Shown: positions 1 to 10,368 of the stretch, in pieces | How the letters are laid out: each line of letters begins with the position of its first letter | How positions within the stretch are numbered: the stretch's first letter is position 1 | NCBI GenBank assembly: GCA_018401495.1 | Contig: JAGYJX010000006.1 | Location: 310,001-374,000, forward strand | From: Rhodospirillaceae bacterium | GTDB taxonomy: Bacteria; Pseudomonadota; Alphaproteobacteria; Thalassobaculales; Thalassobaculaceae | Direction: 5' to 3' | Length of the DNA: 64,000 bases | Translations under genes and position numbers: made by a program | Notes under the pieces: model-generated | What the model was told of the DNA's origin: nothing | What the model saw: only the letters and a program-made list of their open reading frames with translations | Databases searched by the model: none

Positions 1-1
1 T

Positions 2-271
2 TGCGTGGTCGCCAACAACGGCAGCGCGCTCGCGGCGATGGCGGCGGCCGGTGCCGGGGTCGTGCAGATGCCGACCTTCATCCTGGAGCGGTACCTGCGC
101 AGCGGGACCCTGGTGGCGGTGCTGGCCGAGCACGAGCCGCCGCCGCTCGGGCTCTACGCGGTCTACCCGCCCGGCCGGCCGCTCGCCGCCAAGGTCAGGG
201 CGTTCATCGACTTCGCGGCCGCGACCTTCACCGACCCGCCGTACTGGGACGCGCCGTCGCGGGAGGCGTAA
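2..271 (+). CDS. LysR-family transcriptional regulator, C-terminal fragment
   Basis: The last 89 codons of a gene that enters the window from the left. The residues resemble the end of a LysR-type effector-binding domain: a hydrophobic VVQMPTFILERYL strand-helix, then GLYAVYPPGRPLAAKVRAF and a terminal helix with FIDF. The family normally has about 300 residues, so the DNA-binding part lies outside. The stop TAA at 269-271 is only 6 bases from the stop of the convergent minus-strand gene, and no terminator hairpin is visible between them. The target genes cannot be inferred. The assignment rests on the typical LysR C-terminal pattern. Confidence 0.75.
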   Translation, partial: CVVANNGSALAAMAAAGAGVVQMPTFILERYLRSGTLVAVLAEHEPPPLGLYAVYPPGRPLAAKVRAFIDFAAATFTDPPYWDAPSREA

Positions 272-277
272 ACCGCC

Positions 278-2361
278 TCAGTCGCCCTCGCGGCGCCACG
301 CCGCCACCAGCGCGCCGATCAGCAGCGCCAGGGCCAGGAACGCCGGCAGCGCCGGGATGCGTGAGCACGCCCGTGACCACGTAGTCGCCGTTGGCCCGCA
401 GGCCGAACCAGCCGCGGCCGGAGGCGGCGCGGTCGGCGGCGACCCGGCGCAGCGTCGGCACGCCGTCCTCGGCCAGCCACTGAATGCCGCCGCCGGTCGC
501 CTCGGCGACCGGCGCCAGGCGGTCCTCGGTGGTGGCGACGTCGGTCAGCTCGACCGGGTTGAGGGCGCCGACGGCCACCAGGGCGGTGCGGGTGCCGTCG
601 GTCAACCGGTACAGCCCCGGGCGGTCGATCTGGACGGTCGCCGTGCCGTGGCCGGCGCCGACCTCGGTCAGGGTGACGTCGCGGGTGCTGCCGTCCGGCC
701 CGGTCAGGCGGACCGGCGCCAACTCGCCGTCGAGGGTGCGGCGGTCGATCTCCAGGCTGTCGCCGCGCGCGAAGGCGCGCAGCACGTCCTCCTCGAGGTC
801 GGGCTCGCGCATCAGCCAGTGCGCGGTCCGGCGCAGCAGCTCGGCCTGCGGGCCGCCGCCCTCGTAGCCGCGGCTCCACAGCCACATGTGGTCCGACAGC
901 AGATGCGCCACCCGCCCCTCGCCGACCCGGTCGAGCACCAGCAGCGGCCGTTCTCCGTCGCCGGCCATCACCACGCTGCCGCGGACGTCGCGCGGCCTCG
1001 ATCTGCCGGAACCAGCGGCCCCAGGTCGGGTCGACGCCCTCGCCGCCGGCGCCGGCGAGGCCGGTGGTGACCGGGTGGCGCTCGCCGACCGCCGTCACCC
1101 TGGGCCGGAATCCCTGCTCGAACACGCCGCCGGTGGGCTTTGCCGGCAGCACGTCGCCGATCGGCGTGTGGGCGAGGCTGAGCCGGCTGGCGAAGGACGG
1201 TCCGGAGGCCTCCAGCAGGGCGCCGCCGTTGCGGACGTAGTCGGCGATGTTCTGCATGTACAGGCGCGGCAGGACGCCGCGGCGTCGGTAGCGGTCGAAG
1301 ATGATCAGGTCGAAGTCGGCCAGCTTCAGCTCGAACAGCTCGCGGATCGGAAAGGCGATCAGGGACAGCTCGCGGATCGGCGTGCCGTCCTGTTTCTCCG
1401 GCGGCCTCAGGATCGTGAAATGCACGAGGTCGACCGACGGGTCGGACTTCAGGATGTCGCGCCAGGTGCGCTCGCCGGCGTGCGGCTCGCCCGACACCAG
1501 CAGCACGCGCAGCCGGTCGCGCACGCCGTTGACCGCCACCACCGCGCGGTTGTTGTCGAGCAGCAGTTCCTGGCGCCCCGGCTCGGCGGCGAACTCCAGG
1601 ATGGTCTGCCCGCCGTGCTCGATCGGGACCTCGATGGAGTGTTCGCGGTTGACCGGCACCCCGACCGCGGTCGGGTCGGCGCCGTCGATCGCCAGCATGA
1701 CCGTCGCGATCTCGCCGGCCTCGGCGGCCGGGTCGACCACCTCGAGGGTGATGGTGACGGTCTTGTCGACCATGCCGAAGCTCGGCGCCTGGACGATCCG
1801 CAGGCGGCGGTCCTGCTCGTCGCGGTCGCCGGTCAGCAGCACGTGGAACGGCGCCGGCGCCCGGCCGGCGGACAGGGCCGAACCGGCGTCGTGGACCTGG
1901 CCGTCGGTGATCGCGATGACTCCGGCGAGGCGGTGCTCGGGGATGTCGACAAGCGCCTCGCGGACCGCGGCCATCAGCCGGGTCCCGTCCTCGGCGCCCG
2001 ACAGGCCGGAGCCGGACACCTCGACCCGCTCGACGATAACGTCGGTGAGCCGCGCCAAGCGTTCGTCGAGGGCGGCGATGGCGGCGCTGGTGCGGTCCGG
2101 CCGCTCGCCGATCGCCTGGCTGGCGGTGCGGTCGACCGCCACCACCACCACGTCCGAGCGCGGCTCCCGGCGTTCGGCGACGATCGACGGGTTGGCGAGC
2201 GCGAGCACCAGCAGCGCCAGCGCCAGGGCGCGCCACCAGCCGCCGCGGGCGCGGCGGACCAGCACGAAGACGGCGACCACCGCGGCGACCGCCCCGAGCG
2301 CGGCGATCACCGGCCAGGGCACCAGCGGCCCGAAGGCGAGGTCGATCGCGTCCGGCATCAT
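278..2361 (-). CDS. Membrane protein with glutamine-amidotransferase-like domain, distal gene of MoxR/BatA-type cluster (frameshifted)
   Basis: About 694 residues once two apparent frameshifts are bridged (near 960-1000 and near 355-370). Two N-terminal membrane helices (about residues 14-33 and 43-58) precede a large periplasmic or cytosolic region with DVVVVAVDRTAS, a degenerate VWA-like start, and a class I glutamine amidotransferase-like fold (FDLIIFDRYRRR, YVRNGGALLEASGP). After the second break the frame ends in a hydrophobic helix PALPAFLALALLIGALVAAW followed by RREGD and the stop at 278-280. The start ATG overlaps the upstream DUF4159 gene's TGA (ATGA), indicating translational coupling. 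Such proteins regularly close alphaproteobacterial moxR-DUF58-DUF4159 clusters; the exact biochemical role is unknown. No amidotransferase Cys triad was identified. Confidence 0.8.
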
Positions 2362-5140
2362 TGGCCGAGCCTCTCGAGGATGGAGGGGACGTGGACCTGG
2401 TCGGCCTTGTAGTTGCCGGTCAGCGCGTACATCACCAGGTTGACGCCGAACCGGAGCGACATCTCGCGCTGCACCTCGCCGCCCGGCACCACCGGGAAGC
2501 GGTAGCGCCCGGCGTCGTCGCGCGCCCAGGCCGACACCCAGTCATGGCTGCCGACCAGCACCGGGCTGACCTCGCTGCGCGGGTTGCCGGCCCCATCCTC
2601 GATCCACACCGTGCCGCCGGCGTAGCGGCCGGGGAAGTCCTGCATCAGGTAGAAGGTCCGGGTCAGCACGTGGTCGGGCGGGATCGGCGCCAGCGGCGGG
2701 ATCTCCAGGTCGCGGCTGATCTCGATCAGCCGCTGCATCCCGGGCCCGCCGCGCGATCCGGCGCCGCCGATCTGGAAGCGGTCGCGGGTGTCGAACAGGA
2801 TCACGCCGCCGTTGCGCATGTAGGCGTTCACCCGCGCCACCGCGGCCTCGGACAGCCTCGGCTGGGTGGTGGTTATCGGCCAGTACAGCAGCGCGAAGAA
2901 CGCCATCTCGTCGCGCTCCAGGTCGAGCCCGTAGGGCTCCGAGGGCTCGACAGCGGTCCGTCGGGTCAGGGTGTCGGTGAGGCCGACGAGGCCGTCGCGG
3001 CTGACGCCGTCCACCCAGAGCGTCGCCGGTGACCACGTAGGCGAGACGGGTCTCGCTGGAGGCCTCCAGCGCGAACCGCTCGGGGTCGGTGGGTGTGCCG
3101 GTCGGGCCCTGGGCGTGGGCCGCGCCAGGGGCGAGGGCGGTGCCGGCGGCGAGTGCGGCGCCGATTGCCAGCCCGGCCGCGGTGCGCGCGAACGGCAGCA
3201 GCCCCCGCAGCGCCAGGCCGACCAGCGTGTCGACGAGCGCCAGCAGCAGCGCCGCCGCCAGCAGCCAGCCCTGGAGCTCGAGGTCCCGACCGGCCTCCAG
3301 CGCCTGGACCACGCTGCCGGCCGGCGGCGGCGCGCGCCGTTCGAGCGGCGACACGGTCGGGCCCAGGTTGACCGCCTCACGGTCGGATTCGCTGCCGTAG
3401 AACCCGGGAGGGCGCCGCGGCCCGACCGCGAGCGGGCCGTCGCGGTCGCGCGCGGCCGCCGGCGGCAGAGGCTCCGCACCCGGCGGCACCGACCCGAGCC
3501 GGCCGAAGCCGTCCAGGGTCGACAGCGGCGGCATCGCCCGCTCGGACGCGCCGCCGACGCCCTGGCTGAGGCCGACGACCCGTCGCAGCATCTCGACGAA
3601 CAGGCCGCCGAGGGGAAGGGTCGTCCAGTCGGCGTTGGCGGTGGTGTGCACCAGGATCAGCCAGCCGGCGTCCCGTCGTTCCGCGGTCACGATCGGTGTC
3701 CCGTCGGCCAGCCGGGCCCAGGTCCTATCCCCGAGGTCGATGGCGGGTTCCGCCAGGACCTGCCGGGTGACCGTGATCTCGTCCGACACATCAAGGCCGT
3801 GGAACGGGCTGTCCGGCGCGAACGGTGCCAGCGAGGCCGGGCGCGACCACGACAGCGCGCCGCCGAGGGTGCGGTCGCCCCGGCGCAGCCGCACCGGCAC
3901 CAGGTCCTCCGACCCGAGACCGTTGGTCTCGGCGCCGGCGGCGGCGAGGCGCGGGCCGGCGAAGCGCACCGCCACCCCGCCCTCGCGGATCCAGGTGTCG
4001 ACCGCCTCGCGCTGGCCGAACGGCAGGCTGCCGACGTCGGCCATCACCAGCACGGCAAGCTCACGCGCCAGCAGGGTCTCCAGGTCGCCGCGCCGGATCT
4101 CGGTGAACGGCGCCAGCGCTCGATCGAGGTAGTAGAGTTCGTCCAGCAGCGGCTGGGCGCCCTCGAACTCCCGTGTCGACACCAGCCCGACCGGCCGGCG
4201 CCGGAACCGCTCGTCGACCAGGAAGACGCCGGCCGCCGTCGACTCGCCCTCGACCTCGATGCGCGCCACTTCGTTGCGCAACTCGGTCGGCAGCTCGATG
4301 GCCAGGCTGGTCCGGTCGGCGTCCGGCGGTATCCGGCCGGCGACCCGGGCCAGGACCCGGTCGTCCTCGGTCACGGCGCGCACCGCTATCCCCCGCTCCG
4401 TCCCGGTCGGCAGGCGGCGGACCTCCGCTGTCAGGGCATCGGCCAGGGGGTCCGGGGCATCCAGCCACAGCGGTCCGGCACCGTCGGAATCGATGACCAC
4501 CAATTGCCCGAGGTTGCGAAGGCGCTCGCCGAGGCGGGCGGCACCGGGTGCATCGTCGTCGCTGCGAATCCAGACTGCCGTGGCGCTGCCGGTCAGGGCC
4601 AGCGCGTCGATCTGGGCCAGGGTGCGGTCGAGGTCCAGGCCCCAGGGGCGCGGCGCCAAGGCGCCTACAGCGGCCTTGACCCGCGCGGCCGGGGCCAGTT
4701 CGACGTCGCGGCTCTCGCCGGGCCGAGGCAGGGAGGTGGTCACCAGCGCGACCGGCCGCAGATCGCGCTCGGCCTGATCGAGGATCCGGATCGCCCGCTG
4801 GCGACGGGCCTCGAAGTCGCGGCCGGACGCCCAGCCGTCGTCGATCACCAGCACGATCGGCCCGCCCTCGGGGACAGTCGTGCCGGACGGGATCAGCGGC
4901 CGGGCGATCGCCAGGATGACCAGGGCGGCGATCATCAGTCGCAGCAGCAGCAGCCACCAGGGCGTGGTGTGCGGGGTGTCCTCCTGCGGGCGCAGTCCCT
5001 CCAGCAGCCTGATGGCCGGGAAACGAGACGCGGCGCGGCGACGGCGGAATGACCCTCAGCAGCCACCAGAGCACCGGCAGCCCGACCAGCACGCCGAGCG
5101 CCCAGGGGACAGCGAAGGCGAGGGGGCCGAGGGTCAGCAT
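2358..5140 (-). CDS. BatA N-terminal / DUF4159 domain membrane protein (frameshifted)
   Basis: About 927 residues after two apparent frameshifts (near 5020-5030 and near 3020-3035). The start MLTLGPLAFAVPWALGVL is the aerotolerance-regulator N-terminal (BatA-type) domain with two membrane helices and the conserved RRVSFPAIRLL segment, the latter split by the first break. A VWA-like part (PIVLVIDDGWASGRDF) and a long middle region follow, then one membrane helix (LAAALLLALVDTLVGLALRG). After the second break comes the C-terminal DUF4159 domain with FFALLYWPITT, NAYMRNGGVILFDTRD, and DFPGRYAGGTVWIED. A clear GAGGAGAA ribosome site precedes the ATG at 5140. It lies 10 bases from the DUF58 stop, so it is cotranscribed. 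DUF4159 proteins are of unknown function, presumably in the cell envelope. Confidence 0.85.
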
Positions 5141-5150
5141 CGCATTCTCC

Positions 5151-6008
5151 TCACCCGAACCGTCCGCCGATGGCGGCGAACAGCGCCAGCAGCGCGCTCT
5201 CCGCCGATCGGTCGGTGGTGTGATGGGCGAACGTCCAGCCGGTCTCGCGCGCCAGGTCTGCAAGACCCTGGCGGTGGCTGGTGAGGCGCTGGTGGTACTC
5301 CGCCGACACGGCCTCGGCGCGGCCGAGCAGGTGCGGCACTTCGGCCTCGAGCCCCTCGAAGCGCACCCGTCCACGGTATGGGAACGCCTCCTCGGCCGGG
5401 TCGGTGACCTGAAGCAGATGACCGGTGACCGCTTCCGACGACCAGCGCTTGACCACTGCCGCGAGGTCCGAGACCGGATCCAGCAGGTCGCCGATCAGCA
5501 CCACCGTGGCGTGCCGCGGCAGGGTTTCGAAGGCCGGCAGGGAGCCGCCGCCGTCGCGGGTGGCGGCCAGCAGCTGGGCGACCGGCTCGATCGTCGTCCG
5601 GCCCGTGCGCGGCCGCAGAGACTCGCCCAGCAGGGCTACGCGCTCGCCGGCTTCGACCAGCAGGATGACCAGCGCCAGGGTCAGGAGGTCGGCGTGCTCG
5701 CGCTTCTCCGGCAGGCGTCGGTCGGAACGCCAGCGCATCGACGGCGAGGCGTCGCGCCAGAGGTAGATCGTCTGCGCGGTCTCGAACTCGCGCTCGCGCA
5801 CGAAGGTCGTCGAACCGCGCGCCGACCGCCGCCAGTCGATCATGCGGGCGGCGTCGAAGGGCTGGTATGCCCGGAACTGCCAGAACGCGTCGCCGGGGCC
5901 GGCGCGCCGCCGGCCATGGGCCCCGGGTGACACGGTCGCGGCGACCCGCTGCGCGGCCACCAGGAGCGGCGGCAGCGTCGCGGCGAGATCCTGGGCCCGT
6001 TGGCGCAT
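5151..6008 (-). CDS. DUF58 domain protein (MoxR-associated)
   Basis: 285 residues. The DUF58 signature DWRRSARGSTTFVREREFE is present at the N-terminal third (about residues 60-80), followed by a VWA-like fold with IYLWRDASPSMRWRS in place of the usual DxSxS metal site. The family partners MoxR AAA+ ATPases and is thought to act as adaptor or substrate in envelope or metal-insertion processes. I chose the ATG at 6008 because GAGAG lies just upstream and it starts 15 bases after the moxR stop; the reading frame extends further upstream but only as low-complexity sequence inside moxR. Cotranscribed with the DUF4159 gene. Confidence 0.88.
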   Translation of the reverse strand: MRQRAQDLAATLPPLLVAAQRVAATVSPGAHGRRRAGPGDAFWQFRAYQPFDAARMIDWRRSARGSTTFVREREFETAQTIYLWRDASPSMRWRSDRRLPEKREHADLLTLALVILLVEAGERVALLGESLRPRTGRTTIEPVAQLLAATRDGGGSLPAFETLPRHATVVLIGDLLDPVSDLAAVVKRWSSEAVTGHLLQVTDPAEEAFPYRGRVRFEGLEAEVPHLLGRAEAVSAEYHQRLTSHRQGLADLARETGWTFAHHTTDRSAESALLALFAAIGGRFG

Positions 6009-6022
6009 CCGGCTCTCGGGGC

Positions 6023-7032
6023 TCAGCGATGCGGTTCGCAGAGGCGACCGATGACTGAGTCCAGGGTCACTCCCTCGGCGCGCGCCGCGAAGTTGAGGGC
6101 CATGCGGTGCCGCAGCACCGGCTGCGCCAGCGCCAGCACGTCGTCGATCGACGGCGCCAGCCGGCCGTCGAGCACCGCCCGCGCCCGGATCGCCAGCATC
6201 AGCGCCTGGCTGGCGCGCGGTCCCGGACCCCACGCCACATGCCGCCGGACCTCCTCGATCGGGCTGTCGTCCGGCCGGCCGCTGCGCACGATCGACAGGA
6301 TCGCCTCCATGACCGTCTCGCCGACGGGAATGCGCCGAAGCAGCCGCTGGGCACGGATCAGTTCCTCGCCGGAGAGCACACGCTCCGCCCTGATGTCGTC
6401 GCTACCGGTAGTCGCCAGCAGCATCGCGCGTTCGGCGCCAAGGTCGGGGTATCCGACCGAGACCTGCAGCAGGAACCGGTCGAGCTGCGCCTCCGGCAGC
6501 GGGTAGGTGCCCTCCTGTTCCAGCGGGTTCTGGGTCGCGAGGACGTGGAACGGCGATGGCAGCCGGTAGGTATGGCCGGCGACCGAGACCGTCTGCTCCT
6601 GCATCGCCTGCAGCAGGGCGGACTGGGTGCGCGGGCTGGCGCGGTTGATCTCGTCGGCCATCAGCAACTGGGCGAACACCGGCCCGTGGATGAAGCGGAA
6701 GCTGCGGCGCCCGTCGGCATCCTCCTCCAGGACCTCCGAGCCCAGGATGTCGGCCGGCATCAGGTCGGGGTACACTGGATGCGCTTGTCGTCGAGACCGA
6801 GGATGATCCCCAGGGTCTCGACCAGGCGGGTCTTGGCGAGCCCCGGGACGCCGATCAGCAGGGCGTGCCCGCCGGCCAGCACGGTCACCAGGGTCTGATC
6901 GACCACCTCCTCCTGGCCGAAGATCAACCGCCCCACCCCTTCACGGACGCGGGTCAGGCTGCGGCCGAGCTGCTCCACCTCCTTGACGAAGGCCAAGCCG
7001 TCGGTGGGGTCGAGGGTGGTGGTGTTGGTCAT
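6023..7032 (-). CDS. MoxR-family AAA+ ATPase (frameshifted)
   Basis: About 336 residues across one apparent frameshift near 6765-6775. Walker A appears as GVPGLAKT and precedes the break; after it come Walker B LLMADEINRA, sensor 1 LATQNP, the EGTYPLPEAQLDRF block and the C-terminal lid. At the break the sequence reads RIQCTP then DLMPADILGSE, where the family has RIQFTPDLMPAD; one C missing from a C-run would explain it, so the gene is probably intact in the organism. MoxR proteins are chaperone-like ATPases acting with DUF58/VWA partners, here the next three genes. ATG at 7032 is preferred; a GTG at 7047 is an in-frame alternative. Confidence 0.9.
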
Positions 7033-7043
7033 GGCGGGTATAC

Positions 7044-7056
7044 TCACTCCGAGTGA
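7044..7056. promoter_or_regulatory. Palindrome in the moxR / DUF1285 divergent promoter region
   Basis: A perfect inverted repeat, TCACTC-C-GAGTGA, lies in the short gap between the divergently read moxR cluster and the DUF1285 gene. Size and symmetry fit a dimeric repressor site or a small transcript hairpin. It overlaps the alternative GTG start of moxR. No known regulator consensus was recognised. Confidence 0.3.
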
Positions 7057-7104
7057 AAGTCCCGATCCGGACGAAACCGCCGACAGACGGAACAGCGACG
7101 CGTC

Positions 7105-7725
7105 ATGGGCAAGAAATCCGACCGTCCCGCTTCAGACCTAGAGCGTATCGCAGACGCGGCGCGCGGCAAGGGCCGGGCCGGGCCCGACCATCATGATCGC
7201 GTGATGAGTGAACTTCCGACGACCGACGAAAGTTGCGGTGACTTCGACATCCGGATCGCCCGCGACGGTACGTGGTACTACAAGGGAACACCGATCAACC
7301 GCCTGCCGTTGGTAAAGCTCTTCGCCTCGGTCCTGCGTCGCGAGCCGGACGGCTCGCACTGGCTCGTCACCCCGGTCGAGCGCGGAACCATCCTGGTGGA
7401 GGACGCCCCGTTCATCGCCGTGGACGTCGATCGCCAGCCTCGGGAAAGCCCCGGGCCTGCCGTCGACGAACTGATCTTCCGGACCAATCTTGACGAAACC
7501 GTGGTGGCGGGGCCGGAGCATCCGATCCGCGTCGAGATCGATGCGGACACCGGCGAGCCGGCACCCTATATCGAGGTGCGGGACGGGCTGGAGGCGCTGA
7601 TCAACAGGGCCACCTTCTACCGTCTCGTGGAGTTTGCCGTCGGCCGGGTCGATCCCGACGACGGCCGCGAGGTGCTGGGGGTATGGAGCAAGGGACGGTT
7701 CTTTCCGCTGGGTCCGAGTTCGTGA
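7105..7725 (+). CDS. DUF1285 domain protein
   Basis: 206 residues. The DUF1285 core begins around residue 45 with FDIRIARDGTWYYKGTPINR, continues with a phosphodonor-like LVTPVERGTILVEDAPF strand pair and ends with VLGVWSKGRFFPLG. The family is a small two-subdomain beta-barrel protein of unknown function, common in proteobacteria. The ATG at 7105 gives an extra N-terminal basic tail of about 33 residues; an internal ATG at 7204 is an alternative. The stop overlaps the probable GTG start of the Nudix gene, which suggests an operon of DUF1285, Nudix hydrolase and CCA transferase, a common alphaproteobacterial order. Confidence 0.85.
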   Translation: MGKKSDRPASDLERIADAARGKGRAGPDHHDRVMSELPTTDESCGDFDIRIARDGTWYYKGTPINRLPLVKLFASVLRREPDGSHWLVTPVERGTILVEDAPFIAVDVDRQPRESPGPAVDELIFRTNLDETVVAGPEHPIRVEIDADTGEPAPYIEVRDGLEALINRATFYRLVEFAVGRVDPDDGREVLGVWSKGRFFPLGPSS

Positions 7726-8354
7726 CCCTTGATGAGTTCCGCGCCGCGTTCGCCGGCGTGGCGACGGTCGATGAGGGCGGTCTGGTTCCGGTCGCGCGCG
7801 CGCGCGGCGACCATGATCTCAACCCCGGCATGGGGGTGCCGGCGAAGCCGCGACCGGCGGCCGTGCTGGTGCCGATCGTCGGTCGCCCGGAGGGGCTTAC
7901 CGTGCTGCTCACCCGGCGATCGGACACCCTGCCGGTGCACAAGGGCCAGATCAGCTTTCCCGGTGGCCGGGTCGAGGAGGACGACGTCGACGACGTCGAG
8001 ACGGCGCTTCGCGAGACCGAGGAGGAGATCGGCCTGGCGCGCGACCGGGTCGAGGTGATCGGACGTCTCGACACCTACACCACGCGCACCGGATTTCAGG
8101 TCACGCCGGTGGTCGGGTTGATCCGGCCGCCGTTCGAGCTGATCCCGGACCCCGTGGAAGTCGCCGAGATCTTCGAGGTCCCGCTCCGCTTCGTGCTCGA
8201 CAGCGGCAACCACCAGCGGCACAGCCGCGAATGGCAGGAGACGGTCCGGCATTTCTGGGTTCTTCCCTACCAGAACTATTACATCTGGGGCGCCACCGCC
8301 GGAATGCTGGTGAACCTGGCGGACGTCATGCTTGGCGCCATGCGGCGGCGCTGA
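7722..8354 (+). CDS. CoA pyrophosphatase-type Nudix hydrolase
   Basis: 210 residues. It has the CoA-type signature LLTRRSDTLPVHKGQISFPGG directly before a full Nudix box (GG-x5-E-x7-RETEEEIGL, ending in the catalytic REtEEE glutamates). Family members cleave coenzyme A or its oxidised form into 4'-phosphopantetheine and 3',5'-ADP. I chose GTG 7722 because it overlaps the previous stop as GTGA, a coupling arrangement used repeatedly in this window; an in-frame ATG at 7683 would extend it inside the DUF1285 gene. The next gene, cca, starts 9 bases downstream. Confidence 0.88.
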   Translation: MTLDEFRAAFAGVATVDEGGLVPVARARGDHDLNPGMGVPAKPRPAAVLVPIVGRPEGLTVLLTRRSDTLPVHKGQISFPGGRVEEDDVDDVETALRETEEEIGLARDRVEVIGRLDTYTTRTGFQVTPVVGLIRPPFELIPDPVEVAEIFEVPLRFVLDSGNHQRHSREWQETVRHFWVLPYQNYYIWGATAGMLVNLADVMLGAMRRR

Positions 8355-8363
8355 CGGGTCGGC

Positions 8364-9604
8364 ATGCGCCCCGTCGATCGCGTTCCCGTTCAAGCCTGGA
8401 TGGCCGGGCCGGCTCCCACCGCGGTGTTCAACGCCCTGGCCGCCGGCGGGGTCGAGGCGCGCTTCGTCGGTGGCTGCGTGCGCGATACCATCCTCGGTCT
8501 GGCCATCGGCGATCTCGACGTCTGCACGCCGGCCCGGCCGGAGCGGGTGATGGAACTGGCCCGCGCCGCCGGCCTCAAGGTCGTGCCGACCGGGATCGAC
8601 CACGGCACCGTGACGGTGGTCGCCGACCACACGCCCGTCGAGGTGACGACGCTGCGCCGCGACGTCGAGACCGACGGGCGGCGGGCGGTGGTCGCCTACA
8701 CCGACGACTGGGCCGAGGACGCGGCGCGCCGGGACCTGACGCTGAACGCGCTCTACCTCGACCCGGATGGCACGGTCTACGATCCGATCGGCCGGGGGCT
8801 GGCCGACGCCCGGGCCGGGCGCATCCGCTTCGTCGGCAACCCGGATACCCGCATCCGCGAGGACGTGCTGCGGATCCTCCGGTTCTTTCGGTTCTGGGCA
8901 CGGTTCGGGCGCGAGGCTCCGGACGCTGACGGGCTCGCCGCGTGCGCCGCGCTCGCCGACCGCATCCCGGCGCTGTCGGGTGAGCGGGTCTGGAGCGAGT
9001 TGGGGCGGCTGCTGGTGGCCCGGCGCGCCATCGAGGCGCTGCGGTTGATGGACGCTGCCGGCATCGCCGCCCGTCTCTGGCCGGGTGCCGCTGACGTCGA
9101 TCGCGCCGTCGCGCTGATCGCCCTCGAGCAGGCGCTCGGCCTCGACCCAGACCCTGTGCGGCGGCTGACGGCCCTGATCGGGGACCGGGGCGCGGCGGAT
9201 CCGGCGATCGGCCGCTTGCGGCTGTCGCGCGCCGAGGGGCTCGGGCGCTGCGCGCCGTGGCCGTGGACGGCCGCCCGGCCGCGGGCGATGCAGAGCGGCG
9301 CGCGCGGGTCTACCGCGCCGGGGGCGTGGCGTATCTCGACGCCCGGATGCTGCACGCCGCGGCGGCCGGGGCGGCGGCGGACACCCTGAGCGCTGACCGC
9401 ACCGTGGCCGAGGACTGGACGCCGCCGTCGTTTCCGATCGGCGGCAAGGATGTGGCCGCGCTCGGTCTCCCCGCCGGCCCGGCCACCGGTCGCCTGCTGC
9501 GCGCCGTCGAGGACGCCTGGATCGCCGACGATTTCAGCGGCGACGCCGCCGCCTGCCGTGCCAAGCTGGCGGCGCTGATCGAGCAAGGGAGGCACCAGCA
9601 ATGA
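8364..9604 (+). CDS. cca: CCA tRNA nucleotidyltransferase / poly(A) polymerase family (frameshifted)
   Basis: About 413 residues with one apparent frameshift near 9235-9260. The head domain is clear: FVGGCVRDTILG with the following GDLDVCT (the metal-binding DxD), then AARRDLTLNALYLD and the REDVLRILRFFRFWARFG neck helix. The C-terminal body continues in another frame from LRAVAVDGRPAAG to the stop. The enzyme adds or repairs the 3'-CCA of tRNAs, so a genuine disruption would be costly; a sequencing indel is the simplest explanation. The last codon and stop overlap the following ATG (ATGA). Confidence 0.88.
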
Positions 9605-10365
9605 CCGACGACTTCACCGGCGCCATGGTTGCCGCACGGCGTTCCGGCCGACGCGCCCCGACCCCGGGTGCCGCGCCGGAAGACCGGGCGGCGGCGTTCG
9701 CGGCGCAGATCGCCACCCTCGACGGGCTCGGCCTCGGCATCGCCGGCTTCAAGGTCGGCGCCAACGGACGCACCGGCGAGCCGAGTGCGGCGCCCCTGGC
9801 GGCCGGGACGATCCACCGCGACCGCGCCCGGGTCGCCGTGTCCGGGGATCACCCGCTGTGGCTCGAGGCGGAATTGGCCTTCGTGATGGGCGCCGACCTG
9901 CCGTCGCGCGACGCGCCATATGCAAGTTCAGAGGTTCTGGCGGCCGTCGAGGGACTGGCGGCGGCGATCGAGATCGTCGATCCGCGACTGGCCGACTGGC
10001 CGAAGGTGCCGCCGCTCACAGCACTCGCCGACTTCCAGGCGAACGGCGCCACCGTGGTCTCGTCGGTCGGGCGGCGGGCCGACGGCCTCGACGTCGAGGC
10101 CCTGACCGTCGACTTCAGGATGGGCGACCTCGTCAAGACGGTCCCCGGAACCCGGTATCCCGGGGAGGACGCGATCCGGCTGCTGGTCTGGCTGGCCAAC
10201 AATCTGCGGCTCTGGGGGCCGGCGGTGCGCGCGCGCGGCCTCAAGGCCGGCGACGTGATCATCTCGGGGTCGTGGACCAGCGTCGATCAGGCGGTCGCCG
10301 GCACCACCGCGACCAACACCATCGCGGGGATCGGATCGGTCGCGGTCGAGATTGCCGGCGGGTAG
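9601..10365 (+). CDS. 2-keto-4-pentenoate hydratase / FAH-superfamily protein
   Basis: 254 residues, MhpD-type. Visible family features are the early PGAAPEDRAAAFAAQ helix, GFKVGANGRTGEPSAAPL, LEAELAFVMGADLP (metal-ligand glutamates ExE region), AAIEIVDPRL, and the C-terminal GDVIISGSWTSV block. Family members hydrate 2-oxopent-4-enoate-type intermediates of aromatic degradation, but many homologues have unassigned substrates. It is translationally coupled to cca by an ATGA overlap, which says little about function. No aromatic ring-cleavage gene is adjacent. Confidence 0.8.
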   Translation: MTDDFTGAMVAARRSGRRAPTPGAAPEDRAAAFAAQIATLDGLGLGIAGFKVGANGRTGEPSAAPLAAGTIHRDRARVAVSGDHPLWLEAELAFVMGADLPSRDAPYASSEVLAAVEGLAAAIEIVDPRLADWPKVPPLTALADFQANGATVVSSVGRRADGLDVEALTVDFRMGDLVKTVPGTRYPGEDAIRLLVWLANNLRLWGPAVRARGLKAGDVIISGSWTSVDQAVAGTTATNTIAGIGSVAVEIAGG

Positions 10366-10368
10366 CGA

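Noticed and set aside
2971..5052. A 690-codon open frame on the plus strand opposite the DUF4159 gene
   Set aside because: Translation is Gln/Arg/Gly-rich low complexity typical of antisense frames in GC-rich DNA; the minus strand carries conserved domains.
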